Shown here one piece after another: positions 1 to 11,685 of a DNA stretch of 64,000 bases. Below the pieces are notes generated by a model. That model was not told where the DNA came from and made no database searches. It saw only the letters and a list, made by a program, of their open reading frames with translations. Where the stretch lies: assembly GCF_000002075.1 (NCBI RefSeq), contig NW_004797510.1:615356-679355 (forward strand). Reading direction: 5' to 3'. A program made the translations under genes and the position numbers. Each line of letters begins with the position of its first letter. Position 1 is the stretch's first letter. This DNA is from Aplysia californica (lineage: Eukaryota; Mollusca; Gastropoda; Aplysiida; Aplysiidae).

Positions 1-29
1 GGGAAGAGGGACAGAGGGAGAGACAGAGA

Positions 30-33
30 GCGG

Positions 34-87
<54 letters not shown>

Positions 88-175
88 GGGATAGAGAAGG
101 GGGGGGGAGACAGAGAGGGGGGATGGAGACAGAGAGAGAGAGAGAGAGACAGAGAGAGACAGAGAGAGAAAGGTG
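30..175. repeat. (GACA)n / (GAGA)n simple repeat
   Basis: Purine-rich tandem tetranucleotide GACA (about 40-86) followed by GA-rich DNA to about 170. It creates an artificial Arg/Glu-rich open frame. Confidence 0.9.
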
Positions 176-360
176 GACTGTTTCAATTCTGTTCGTACCA
201 ACATTACGTATCTTCTCTGGCTTTTTCCAACATTCAGAATTTGAATTTCTTCAAAAATATTTCTCCAGCGTGACATGCAACCTGTACATGTACCACAGAT
301 TCAGAAACTGCACGTTCGATAAATGTCCACTATTTTGGTACAACTGAACAGCTGGCCGAC
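165..360 (+). repeat. Repeat G, dispersed ~200 bp unit
   Basis: Contains the shared landmarks CATTCAGAATTTGAATTT, CACAGATTCAGAAAC and GAACAGCTGGC, in the same order and spacing as copies near 4,205, 11,870, 31,640 (inverted) and 48,150. No coding capacity and no tRNA boxes were seen. Class unknown. Confidence 0.6.
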
Positions 361-442
361 GATCTATCGTTTCATGGGCACGGCACCAAGCCAAAATGAA
401 AGACAGTCCAACCTGTAACCTGTTGGGTTGATTGCAACACCT

Positions 443-535
443 TTAACCCCTTCGCTGCCAGGTCCAGCACAGTCTGGGACTACGGTATACGTACTTGGTA
501 GAGTTACAGGGTAAGTCTGGCAGGGAAGGGGTTAA
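443..535. mobile_element. piggyBac-type MITE, 85 bp, TTAA flanks
   Basis: TTAA at 443-446 and 532-535 brackets an 85-bp unit whose ends are inverted copies, CCCCTTCGCTGCCAG and CCCCTTCCCTGCCAG (14 of 15 match). TTAA target duplication with CCC-starting termini is the piggyBac pattern. Far too short to encode a transposase, so non-autonomous. Confidence 0.75.
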
Positions 536-596
536 ATGTAGTTCCCCGTCAGAATCAAATACCTCCATAAAGGGGACAGGGCATCTGTAGTAGTAA

Positions 597-705
597 TAAT
601 AATAACAATAATAATAGGCCTAATAAAAATAATAATAATAATAATAATAATAATATTAATAATGAAGATAATAATAATATAACAATAATATTGTAACAGT
701 AGTAG
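597..705. repeat. (AAT)n microsatellite
   Basis: Imperfect AAT/ATA tandem repeat with interruptions. It may be the tail of a decayed SINE-C copy, but no SINE body is visible beside it. Confidence 0.8.
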
Positions 706-725
706 GCCTACAATGTAAATGTTTT

Positions 726-955
726 AAGCCCCCATCACAATTTATATCATTTTGGAGGCAGGTTGTTTCGGCCATGCCTGTCGGTTTCACATCCAACAAG
801 GGTTCGAGGATACAACGTCCCAGCATACAGCAGGGGATACTCGATGTAATTCTTTAAAAGAAAAACAAAGCAAAAAAAAAAAAAAAGCCCCCCCACATGT
901 GAATCAATCTCGGGTCTTCAACATGCTGCGGCGAAGTGCCTTGCACCACTGACAC
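726..955 (-). mobile_element. SINE-D copy, diverged
   Basis: Read on the minus strand it runs from a tRNA-like head (GAAGACCCGAGATTG replaces the B box) to the family 3' end near TTGTGATGGGGGC. The centre is disrupted by a poly-A/C tract. Aligned by eye to better SINE-D copies such as 10,018-10,230. Confidence 0.5.
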
Positions 956-1677
956 ACGTCGGGGCATCTGTGTTCTCATAATCATGATAATAATGTGACC
1001 ACTGAGCTTTAGAAAAAGCAATGATTTTCAACATATTATGCTATCAAACAGAAACTAGTCGCTTGGAACCTACACAACATAATTAACAAATAATAATAAT
1101 AATCACAACAACAATATCATAAACCGGGATGAAAGAAGTAACTTTTAAGTCTCAAATAAAACGGCTACACGAAAGAAGAGCCAAAGTCTACGAAAAATAA
1201 GTAATGAAGGAGTCAAACTTCTCGCAAACAGAACAAAATGGCATACCATGGCATCACAAACGCCCATTGACAGAAAAAATGCCCCACCCCCACAAAAAAG
1301 TTAATGATGTACTACTTCTAGTCAAAAAGTCAACATTCATCACATGACTAAGTTCACGTCCCAGATCATTCACACGAAAAATAATTATAACAGATGAAGA
1401 CATCCCCCCCCCCCCCAACACCCCTGTCACGGTTCTACTTCTTTCAAGGGTAGCTACAGCAAATATATTATACTAAGTACAAACGATTCCTTTGTGAGTC
1501 ATTTCACACACAAGACAGACTGTCGACAAGAGATGGGTTTTGCGATACTTTCCTGGAAATTGCATATTGTGATACATCCTTTCAGCAAAACGCAGAACGA
1601 AACGAGATTATCATTGAAAAAGCTCAACAGTGAGAACGCGACTTTTCTACTTGTTTACTAACAATAATATCTTCAAC

Positions 1678-1958
1678 TACATTGAGGGTGCGATGGCGAA
1701 GCGGTTAGTGCGCTCGTCTCCGAAGCAGAAAGTCAGGGTACGAGCCTCCGTTTGGACACAGATTTCTTTCGCCCCCTCCTGCCCACCCAGCGCCCAGCAG
1801 TAATGGGTACCTGACTTCGAGTTGGGGAAGTAAAGGCGGCGTGGAAAGGAACTGGCCTCCCTACCACAATATGCCGAAGGCCCAGCAAGTTGTCTCACTA
1901 AAAAGGCAATCCCCAATGTACGGATTGGATGCGGGAACAACTTTACTTTACATTGAGG
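1678..1958 (+). mobile_element. SINE-E, tRNA-derived, perfect 10-bp TSD
   Basis: TACATTGAGG occurs at 1,678-1,687 and again at 1,949-1,958, bracketing a 261-bp element (1,688-1,948). The 5' part looks like a tRNA gene: GCGAAGCGGTTAGTGCGCTC resembles an A box and GGTACGAGCC a degenerate B box. The 3' end is TTTACTT-rich rather than poly-A. The intact duplication suggests a fairly recent insertion by a LINE-driven mechanism. It is the only copy seen here. Confidence 0.8.
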
Positions 1959-3609
1959 CAAAAATAATCGAACGTTCAACTAAATGCATCTATAAATAAA
2001 GATACAGCCACATAGTAACCATGTTTAGATACTTTTTTTGTAAAAAGAAGAGTGCCCAGAACCCCATGATACAGCTGGGACATGGAAGTAACTTGAATAT
2101 ATTATTTCAAAGACTTTTCTTTACACCCAAGACTAATAAATGTTAGTGTGAAACTTTTGCCCTTTATTTCTTTCTGTAACATATTTTGAGTTAATGTAAG
2201 TTTAAAAAAGAAAGCCCTTTACATTACCAAATTTTACTACTTCGTTAACCTCAGGTCTTTTTTAAAACAAAAAGCCAAGAAATTATAGATTTCACAAGAT
2301 CCACTGGAGAGTTCTACAGGCACATTATACACATGTTTTCCATATTATTACATGTATACTGCATCATTACAATATCAATTATTTGCTCAATTTATGCGCA
2401 AATAAAAAATTCAACTTTAATGCTTACAGTATGCCAATAAAAAAAAGGAGATTGTGGCCCTGCTACGAAACAGTAATAAACATATTGGAGACAGCAATAA
2501 AAGAAAAAAAACGAATTAACAGAAGAAACAAGTTATTAAACTGATTAAGTTCAGAAATGAGAAGTCTTCTTCACATTTTAATGCAATATCAGCACTTTAG
2601 AATAGACAAAATACAAAAAAACTGGTTGTTATCTGACTAGGGAAAATTCTACCATCAAAGCTACTGTACAAGAGGGCAGAATTCCCGCAAAATTGAACTG
2701 CAAACTAGTGAGATTTTGTACAGCTTTTACTTAGAGTTATCAGATGAATTAATGTGTTAACCAAACGTGTTGACCAAAAAATACAGACTAAAACTTCATT
2801 ACAGTGCAAGGGAACAAATCTAAAAATTTCAATTCATAAGATTTCAACACAATAAAACTTTTCAGCATTTCTAAACCTGTGAAATACTTGTTTATTCTTC
2901 TATATAAATTTTTCCACAACACATTAAATCAGGTGGTTATGGAAAATTGCACAAGGATATTGTGCATAAATCATTTTAGAATGAGAACGAAGCATTCAGC
3001 AAAACTTACATGATTGGAAAACAAAAGGCTAAATTCAACTGATTGCAAATGTGTAATAATAAACACATATTTCATACTTTGTTCCTTTCATGACTGAGAA
3101 TATCCATAACTGCTCATGCTGAGTATTATTACAGACTTGTTGCAAAAGTAAAAGTTAGTCAACAGTCAAACAAATGAAGGATGAGAAAAATCATCCAGTA
3201 ACTGCAGAAATATATTCCAAGACAGAAAACAGCAATTAACCAAACAAAAGTACAACTGGCAAAAAGTAAAACAAGATTGTGGCATAAAAACACAGGTGGC
3301 ACTGGCATTGTTGTTAGCACTACCAGCTAGTCTCACAAGGGGTTTGAACACAGAACCTTTTATGTTTACATGACATAATTATTATGTAACCTGGTGTCAG
3401 GCTGAGTTGTATTATGATGACTCAACACGACAAGGGCCACATCGCTCCACATACATAATAGAGCGACAAAGTTATCCAAAAAGGAAGAGACCACACCTGA
3501 TCCTTCATCACTCATCTACTGTGCCAGCCCCCCCCCCCCCCCCTCCTCCCTTTCTGTTTACAAAGTGTGAAATTCATTACTTGAGGTTCTGTGTACAGAG
3601 GAGCCAACA

Positions 3610-3815
3610 GGGGAAAGAAAAATCCTAAATTTTTTGGACACTGTGGGAACAATTGCACAGGGACTCCAGGCTATGGATCATATTGCCTACCACATCTTGT
3701 ATCAACAATATCTTCATACAAAGTGCTACATGGCATGCAAAAGTCGGACAAAATCGAGACAATTTCGGAAAACCTGGATTTTCAGATTTATTCAGAAAAT
3801 CGATACCTGTGCGTG
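3610..3815 (+). mobile_element. MITE family R3 copy
   Basis: Shares with 17,709-17,889 the order AAATTTTTTGGAC, a region near CATCTTGTATCAACAA, then GGACAAAATCGAGACAATTTC and GATTTTCAGATTTATTC. The terminal GAGGTGCCAATT motif is eroded. Confidence 0.45.
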
Positions 3816-4204
3816 TAACATCCCTTTATATAAATATTGTTTATTTAATAAGTTGGCAGCAAAGGTTTGATCTCCATCTGTGACAGGAAACTCAGAAAAC
3901 AGAGGAGGCCTTGAAATGACTGAACCTAAAAGAATCAGATAACCAGGAGAGTGTTCCAACCACTACACACCACACACCCTGCCCTTGCCTCAGTGTAACT
4001 GATTAAATGAGTACTTACACCCCACAACATAACCACGATAGCAGCCTCCGGACATCAAAAACCACAGTGATGGAGAAGTAGAGGAGAAAACATTGAATTC
4101 TGCATCCACATTTCAAAGGTCACGCCCAGAGAGCTTTGTCTCAGCAAGCTGTTCAAATGAACAAAGCACAGAGAGCAACAACATTTTTCAGGAGGGAGAA
4201 AAAA

Positions 4205-4405
4205 AGCTGTTCCATTCTTTTACCAACTGTACCTACTTTGCGCACTTTTCCTAGTTTTTTTCAACATTAAGAATTTGAATTTGGACTAGATATTTCTTGA
4301 GCGTGTACAACTGATATCACAGATGAAGAAACAGCAATTTTGTTTTTAAAGTTAACTTTTTGGGCTCAACGCATCTGAACAGCTGGCAAATATTTCCCTA
4401 CCTCA
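4205..4405 (+). repeat. Repeat G copy
   Basis: Contains CAACATTAAGAATTTGAATT, then ATTTCTTGAGCG, CACAGATGAAGAAACAGCA and CTGAACAGCTGGC, the same order as the other repeat G copies. Confidence 0.6.
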
Positions 4406-5162
4406 AAATTACAAAGCTTTATGTGACATTTTTTACCTTCGAGAAACTAAGACCATGAGGTCAGAAAGCAAACGCTGTATCTGCTCTATCAAAATAGTGA
4501 GAACATTCGGGGTCGTTATCAAGATGTTCAAAGAATTGGATTCGAAAAAGCTTGATTGTGAAACTCAAAATATTTTTAAGTTAAAGTTCTAAAAACCAGG
4601 TATTGAGCAGATAGCGACTTGGTTTTTCTGAGGTAGAGATTTGTCCTTGGGATAAAGGATAGGGACTGCCACCAAAAGCTAAATAACCTTGGTCAACGGT
4701 CACATTCTAGGAGATCAAACCATTTCACAATAATACAATTCATCTCTGTTTATTTCAAAGGAAACTGTGTCTGTCCCTGTAAAAAATATTCTGATGACAT
4801 GGATAAAATGACAAACACAATGGTGCACTACCCTACAATCATTCAAAGAACTAAAACTCAACTTGGTCCTTTATCTGAAATATCACAGACGATATTCTTA
4901 CGAGAAAGATCAGAAAACTGAAAAAAGAAATGATAGTAATTAAACAGCCATAAGTATATATTTATGTATATAGACACACAAAGCATACGAACACGTTTCA
5001 AACCAAATATCTTCAGAAAAAAAGCCAAGTAATAGCCTAATTAATACCACTACAAGCCCCTCTGTAATATAAAAGGAAAGAACAGAGAGTAAGAACATAT
5101 TTGACTATTCTGAATTGAAATTGTTCTATCCTGTCAATCTTGAAAAATGTGATTATTCGTTG

Positions 5163-5390
5163 CCCCCATCAACATAATTTATGTCCCACTTATGAGGCAG
5201 TCTGTTTAATCCTGCCAGTTAAAAACCGATTCTGCTGTGTGGGATACAGCATTCCGGCATAATAAGACTGAGTCAACAACAGAAGGCTACATGCCAAACC
5301 CAGTCTAAACCCAGCACAAAGAAACAAAGCAGGAGGAACACTGAACCAGGCGTTGCTATAACTGTTAACAGAATTTACTCCCTGTCTATG
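5163..5390 (-). mobile_element. SINE-D copy, strongly diverged
   Basis: Family landmarks on the minus strand are TTATGTTGATGGGGGC at the 3' end and a degraded GCAGGATTAAACAGACTGCC block. The tRNA head is not recognisable. Confidence 0.4.
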
Positions 5391-5607
5391 ATTTGCCATT
5401 AAAGAAATAATACTGCTTTTGAATGCTGTCATCTACTGTTTTCCTAGATTTAAACATTTCATACCTCTACACTCATAATTTAGAAAAGGTTGAAGCAGTT
5501 TATTCAAGTAAATATCTGGTTATCAGTCAAATATCTTTCTCCTCAACTACAGAGGAAAATAAAGAATAAATAAAAAAAATTTTCACAGAAACAGAAACAT
5601 CTTTTCA

Positions 5608-5826
5608 TGTACGTGCAGGCCTGCCAACTTTTCAAAAACCTAATCACTACCAGGGACACCCAACATTATAACATAATAAGGATAAAAAATGACACATCAG
5701 TACGATTGGTGTATGGGAGAAGGTTATGGTCACTGTAACAATCCCAGATACTAGATCCCAGATTGCCAAATCCAAATCCTGGATTGTCACTGGAAAGTCA
5801 GGACAGTTGGTAGGCCTGTGTACCTG
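5608..5826. mobile_element. hAT-like MITE, 203 bp, 8-bp TSD
   Basis: Element 5,616-5,818 has terminal inverted repeats CAGGCCTGCCAACT and CAGGCCTACCAACT. It is flanked by TGTACGTG (5,608-5,615) and TGTACCTG (5,819-5,826), an 8-bp duplication with one mismatch. CAGG termini with 8-bp duplications fit the hAT superfamily. No transposase frame. Confidence 0.75.
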
Positions 5827-5914
5827 AGACTTATGGCACTCGCATGTCTAATTCACCCCAACATTCCAGCAATATATATCCACTTTATTTTTTATCCAAA
5901 CACATTATCAAAGG

Positions 5915-6090
5915 GGTGATCGTTTGTTTGTTTGTTTCATGGAGTAAAGAGAAGCATACATCGATACAATAATGGTCACTTAATGCTGGGAAAGAGTGGG
6001 ACAGACAGAAACAACAAAAGGAAAGTAAAGAAGTAGGACCTACCAGTGGTGCCCTCTAACCACCTGCTCAAACAGGTGAGGATGTGAGAG
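5915..6090 (-). mobile_element. Repeat F copy (relative of SINE-A)
   Basis: Contains GTTTGTTTGTTT, AATGCTGGGAAAGAGTGGGA, CAGACAGAAACAACAAA and GTAGGACCTACCAGTGG in the family order. The 5' head on the minus strand resembles that of SINE-A (GGTGGTTGG-like). Confidence 0.6.
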
Positions 6091-6719
6091 CAAACATTAC
6101 TCATATATGGAGATAAAACCTGATCATCACACTATGAGGAACTGATGCCTAAAAATATCTACATGCACCAGTTGCCACTTCTTTACAATCCTAAAAGCTT
6201 TATTTACCACAATGACAGAAAAAACGTACCTTACTCAAAATGTTCAAATCAAAAATCAATCCTAGTGAAACCCCCATACAATGCCCACCTATCTAAGAAT
6301 GTCATCTTCTTTCCTCAATTAATAATGCAAGGCCAACTCTGGCAGCTTCTACAGCACCAGTGTAATAACAAATCTACAACTATACAAAAGACAATTGACA
6401 TATATAACGCAATCATCGATGGAATCACAACCATAGCAAAGGGACATACATATATAAGAGGTTTTTTTTGGTGCCTCCACTCCAAAAAGGCATCACGGAT
6501 TGGTCAGTAACAGACAAACAGCTGAGTTTCAGTAAACAAAAACATCTTCAACAGGTTAGGATCTTCTTTAACACTACATTATAAATAACAGTTGCAACCT
6601 GCCCTAAAGATCACCTTAAAAAATAACCATTTCCCCTTTTTTTTTTGGGGGGGGGGGGGGGGAAGTGTTTGGCACTAGCAACAGCATAAGGTCATAATAA
6701 TAATAGCGTGCGAGACACT

Positions 6720-6895
6720 ATTAAGCGTTTTCAATTAGGTAGGATTTAATTTTGACATTTTCACACCGGACCTGCGAGATTTTTCCAGCCATATCCGAGA
6801 AGGCTAGGTGTTAAATCTTACCTACCCAGAGATCAGGGGTGTGGCTGAAAGACAGCAGCAAGAAGGAGCCAAGGAGTAGCAGTAGAAAGGTAGCA
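6720..6895 (-). mobile_element. SINE-B fragment
   Basis: Internal SINE-B block in minus orientation: GAGATTTTTCCAGCCATAT, GAGAAGGCTAGGTG, then AAGAAGGAGCCAAGGAGTAG. It matches the middle of the copies at 40,129-40,612 and 58,020-58,500. Both ends are missing. Confidence 0.65.
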
Positions 6896-7169
6896 CTTCC
6901 TCATTTGTGTTTTCTAAAATACTGCAGTGAAAGTGCCCATGACATCCATCTGTGTGAGACAACCTCAACAACGGTAACTGACTTCGACAATTTCAACCAT
7001 GTACCATAAATCTCACCAAAAGATTCATTCGCTCTATATAAACTATTTTTCTTAAAAGGAAAACACAGAAACAATACATAAATTTTGACTGGGGTAAATA
7101 AACTTTCCAAAAAAACCCATTTCACTTTCAGGAATAAGGAGACAGCATTTAATTTCTAATTAACTATCT

Positions 7170-7430
7170 AATCATTTGTGAGGCATCATGGTGAAATCAG
7201 GCGCTCGTCAAAACAATAAAATCGAAGTAATCTGCATTTTTCCGATGGTTTGGCAATTTCTGTCGAATTTTAGTTTTTTGGTTCATCTCCTTTCATGTCC
7301 TTGTGAAAATACATTTTTGTGTGGATTTTACTGAAAAACGTAAATTAAACACACAGAAAATGTAAATTTTCAGTTTCTAAGTACTCTCATGCTTTGAAAA
7401 TCTCATTAGACCAGATTTCACAGATAACAT
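7170..7430 (+). mobile_element. Long-TIR family H, one arm
   Basis: Starts GTGAGGCATCATGGTGAAAT and continues with GGCGCTCGTCAAAACAATAA, matching one arm of the complete palindromic copy at 26,401-27,006. The opposite arm is not seen. Confidence 0.6.
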
Positions 7431-8784
7431 GCTCATTCTGTGATGAGGGGTTTTTTTAGCACAAAAAGAGAGGTACACATCACATGAATACAATCTTTCC
7501 ACTAATACCCCAAGTCAGATGTGCCATTGTAAAAATGACACAACCAAAATTAGTAGCTTCAAGCATTTCTCAAAATTAATCTGATTAGATCAGATTTCAC
7601 AATCAACATAATTGAGATGGTCATCATAAAAAGAACATTTTTCTCGGCCCAAAATTGATGCATACATGAAATTTAAGCATCACAATACATTTGAAGGCTG
7701 TCACAATTACATGAAACTACATCGAAATGAATAGAAAGAAAACGCAAATAAAAACCAAACCCAGCTGACATGGATAAATGGATTCAGATTCAGCACATCC
7801 ATACATATATGAAAGCTTTCCTCAATAAATTCTTAAGTTGAGAAAACAAACTATTAATTAAAAAGCTTTCACAGAAAAAAATGAATCCACCCCTTGAGGA
7901 TGAACAAACGCTTTCATAAATAAATTCTGAACTCATATAAGCTTGCACCTAAACAAAAATTTGGAGACTTTATTATAAACAAAACGTTTGTCTCCCAGTG
8001 CATGATGAGAAAATAAGTCGGTAGTTCTGCACTGACTACTTTCTGTTTTGTCATGTCTGTATGCCATGTTACAAAGCCTTGGGAATGATGAGCAAAGCTA
8101 CATAGACTTAGCAAAATTGTTGAGACTTTTTGGCAATGAAAGTAACAAGAAATGTGGACATTGAACATAAACTGACTTTTTGAAAAAAATATTTGTGGTT
8201 ACAATGGTCACTTATGATAAGAAAAGATTTGTCTAGCTTGACATTAAATAAATTACAATTTAAGCCTTTTTTTGTGCAGCAAACATTTATTGCTAAAATG
8301 TGAAAGCATTTCATACATATATAAAAATACAGCCTAAGTCATAGATATGAAATCTGATCACTCATTAGAAAATGAATAGGACAGATCATGCCAACTGAAC
8401 ATATATTTCATACAATGGTAGGTTTCTGATTAAAATGAGTCAATGCTGAATCTTAACACCAATGATGTAAAGTAATGGGTGTGATAAACACAGACCAAAT
8501 ATTCACAAAACTAAAGACAATCTTCACAGATTTCACCCTATGGTATCACTTTTGAAAGGCACAGCTATAATATAATTCATCCTGATTTCCTTCTGCCTTG
8601 CTTCGGCTAGACCTCAAGAGAGCAGTTTGCTGTAGATTCTTCAAACCAAAGCATAAATTACTTTAACCAACATGGTCAATTTGTCTCAATAAAACCTTTA
8701 TGACTCCTTTGTTTCTCCAACAGACAAATGCCTATCAAAATTTAATTACAAGTTTTATGTACCTAGAAGTACCAACTGGCTAAA

Positions 8785-8950
8785 AAAAAAAATCCTCAAC
8801 TTCATGGTCTTTGTGGAAATGGGTGCCTAGAGACTAAGAAATGAACAGATCAAATACTGTAATACATTTTGCATCTCGAAATCGGGCAAAATCCAGACAA
8901 TTTAAGAAATCTGAACTCCCAGATTCATTAGGAAAATTGACACTTAAAAT
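8785..8950 (+). mobile_element. MITE family R3 copy, eroded
   Basis: Contains AAAAATCCTCAACTTCATGG, then TCGGGCAAAATCCAGACAAT and CCCAGATTCATTAGGAAAAT, paralleling 17,709-17,889. Confidence 0.4.
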
Positions 8951-9404
8951 CGACAACACTTTCTAGTCTGTGTTAACTCTGAATGATTTATTGTGTAGCC
9001 AACCTCAGCACACCTGCTTTTTTCCCATTGTCAACTACAAAGGAATTGACAACATTAGCAATGAGAGAGCCAGACCTCAAAGTTTTACAAACTCATCTGG
9101 GAAGACAAATTAAGTCTTTTCAATTTCTCTAACATAAGAGCATCACCATCATTACCACCATTATCATCATCATCACATCCCCTTATTCCAGATTCGTTTT
9201 TCTTCAAGCATTACAATTTGTACCATGTTGGCACATTTCGACGTAACTTACAAATATTCGTACCAAAATCGAGACACGAGACAAAAAAAAGTCTTTTTAA
9301 TTTCATTGACCTAACATCAGGGAAGCAGAATAAAACCCAGAGTTATCCACCCAACATGAATGCTTGAAACAGAGACTACCAGGTACTGTGAAGTGACCAA
9401 CAAA

Positions 9405-9587
9405 TACAGTCGACCCTGCTCCAGCAGTCATCTGTCCAACACAATCACCTGCACAAACAACCACTTTCCACTTACCTGAATGCATTTTTTTTTTACATTA
9501 CATTACCATAATGAATAATGACACCATCTAAGATAACCATTTTTTCTCCTCAACAATGGGCAGCCATCTTGAACAAGTTTGATTGTA
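9405..9587. mobile_element. Tc1/mariner-like MITE, 179 bp, TA flanks
   Basis: TA at 9,405-9,406 and 9,586-9,587 brackets inverted ends CAGTCGACCCTG and CAATCAAACTTG. Inside are the family phrases ACAAACAACCACTTTCC and AACAATGGGCAGCCATCTT. It looks like an internally deleted short form of the 820-bp element at 32,887-33,706. Confidence 0.7.
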
Positions 9588-10017
9588 CCTTCTTTTAATC
9601 TGATGAGCCGCCCACAAAGTGTTCACATCAGAATATTGCACAACCATTTTTGTTAACAGAAACAAACCAATGATAATTCATCTTTTTAAACAGGGCAGCT
9701 GCCAATGGCACAGACCACATGACTGTGGGAAAAGTTTGTGATGAATTAAACTGATGAAATAAAGGAACTTTCCACTAGCACCATTTGAAAGTTTCACTGG
9801 GTTCCAAAATGAGGATTTTAAGATTGCAAGAGTGAAGTTTTTAACACTGTTGTTTATAAGGGGTCCACAGAGTAAGTAACAAGGGTTTGAACAATACGAG
9901 TGTGAACATTTCTGAACTGAAAAATTTATATCATTATTTTTGTGAAAGTTTCGAAGGCAAATTGTAATTGTTAATTATAATTGTAGATGTTATACATCCC
10001 ACCAACAACAATATAGT

Positions 10018-10230
10018 TCATATAGGAGTCAGGCTGCTTTGACTGACTCTGCCTGTCCAAGTCAATCCAGGAAGAGAAGGATAAGACATCCCAGCAGAAA
10101 GATAGAGATACTTAGTAGAAATTCTCCCCACATGGAAATAAAACTCATGTATTTTGTATGTGGAGGCAAAGTGCCTACCTGCTGTACCATACCTCAGCTA
10201 GAGACAGACAACATAGACAAACACTCCAAA
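10018..10230 (-). mobile_element. SINE-D copy
   Basis: Contains the family core on the minus strand: a degraded tRNA head, GGGGAGAATTTCTACTAAGT, then ATCTCTATCTTTCTGCTGGG, and AGAGTCAGTCAAAGCAGCCT near the 3' end. Confidence 0.6.
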
Positions 10231-10248
10231 TAATGCGGAGGTTTTTTT

Positions 10249-10430
10249 CCTCTGTAAGACTTTCACGGCACTTGCAACACAAATAGTCATATAAGCGCTG
10301 AAGATTAGAGTTACTAGAAAGTAGCATACAAAGAAAGAAGGAGGAGGAGAGATGATGAGGAGAGATGATGACGATTGTTTAATAAGAAAGAAAAAGCAAA
10401 CCACAACAGAACAACCACAAACCACCAACA
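10249..10430 (-). mobile_element. SINE-A copy
   Basis: The minus strand reads from TTGGTGGTTTGTGGTTG through TGGTTTGCTTTTTC to the shared 3' tail around GGCACTTGCAACACAAATAG (written on the plus strand). It abuts a SINE-D copy. Confidence 0.65.
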
Positions 10431-11051
10431 TTTACAAACAGCCCAATCCAACCTAGACAAAAGGTTTATTTGAGGAAGAGTTGTAGCTTCTTAATAGAGG
10501 GCAAAGCAAGGAATGCATTTCACCAGGAACAGATGAGCAACATAACACTGCAACAAGGACACAGATCCCCAAGGACCTCCTAAAACCCCAAAAGGTCACT
10601 CGTTGGGTATTTTATTGAGAAAAAAGGACAGGCATTTTTGCTCTGCTTATGAAATTGAATCAATAAAAAAATACCCACCATATTTAGTCACAAAAGGACA
10701 GAGACATGAAGGAAACAGAATGATGAACAAAGAGGAGTGATGAGGATCTTAAATATTTATGTATGTACTAAAACAGAAGATAAACTAGGATTTTGAATGT
10801 ACACAATCAATAAAGCTTCTCACATTCAGTTGTAATAGATTTGTGCAATTTTCAAAATACAGTTGAGCTATAATAAATTAAATAGAGGCAGTCGGAAAAC
10901 GAAGGGGAGTGGAGGGAGGAGGGGGGGGGAAGGGGGCAAGCACAAAAAAAACTAAAAACATTAACATTTTTTTTTTTTAAAGAATCTACACTAGCTAAAA
11001 CAAGTTCTGTGTTGAACAGCAATCCTTTAGCTTCTATTTACGGCAGTCCGG

Positions 11052-11653
11052 TTATACTTTGGGCAAGCTCCTATCGTTTGTCTGCGCCTTCTTCAAGCCG
11101 CCTTTGCTGAAGCTGGTGATGGAGCTGAGGAGAGCGCCGCGGGACGATGATGATGACGAGGAAGCTGGTGGTGGTGGTGGTGGTGGAGGTGGGGCGCCCC
11201 CTGGTGGGGGTGGGGGAGGCGCTGCGGGGGCGGATGGGGGAGGTGGGGGTGGTGCGGGGGCGGAGGGTGGTGGTGGTGGGGTTGGGGCACCGGTGGGTGG
11301 ACCTGAGGAAGAGACACGTCGTGATTTAAAACCGAGTGCAAATTTGCAGTGGCAGTTTACATGAAGCACAAATTCTAAACATGCAATTAAGTGCCTTCAT
11401 GTAAATATTCTTAAAGGAGACTCTAGTATCACCTCTAATCTTCGGCACTTACATGACCTAATTGTGTTGCAAGTGCCATAAAACTCTTACTTGAACTAAC
11501 AGACTGGATTAATGAGCGTACAGGAAACCATCTCTGGATCAATAAACATTCATAGTGGGATGCTTTTGTTTTAGTAAGAATGTATGGGCACTTGCAAAAC
11601 AATTAGGTCATATAAGTGCTGAAGATTAGAGGTTTTTCAAGAGACTTAGTAAC

Positions 11654-11685
<32 letters not shown>

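Larger units (their letters stand above)
1..11051. other. Non-coding flank downstream of PXK
   Basis: No open frame here resembles a known protein; the longest frames fall in repeats or low-complexity DNA. The DNA is AT-rich and holds the repeats listed separately. Stretches without a recognised repeat (about 1,960-3,590, 4,410-5,160, 6,100-6,700, 7,430-8,780 and 9,600-10,010) show nothing I can name. Because PXK ends at 11,052 on the minus strand, part of this flank is probably its 3' UTR, but I could not choose a poly(A) site. Confidence 0.6.

Noticed and set aside
1688-1770. tRNA gene at the head of SINE-E, and similar heads at about 49,990, 58,480 and 63,290
   Set aside because: A/B-box-like motifs are present, but no full cloverleaf can be drawn and each head continues into a dispersed repeat body with target duplications or tails.
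11059-11364. Long glycine-rich plus-strand frame and His/Pro-rich minus frame over the last PXK exon
   Set aside because: They are the other readings of the low-complexity proline tract. Only the minus frame ending at 11,052 continues the PXK protein in phase and matches the conserved C-terminus.
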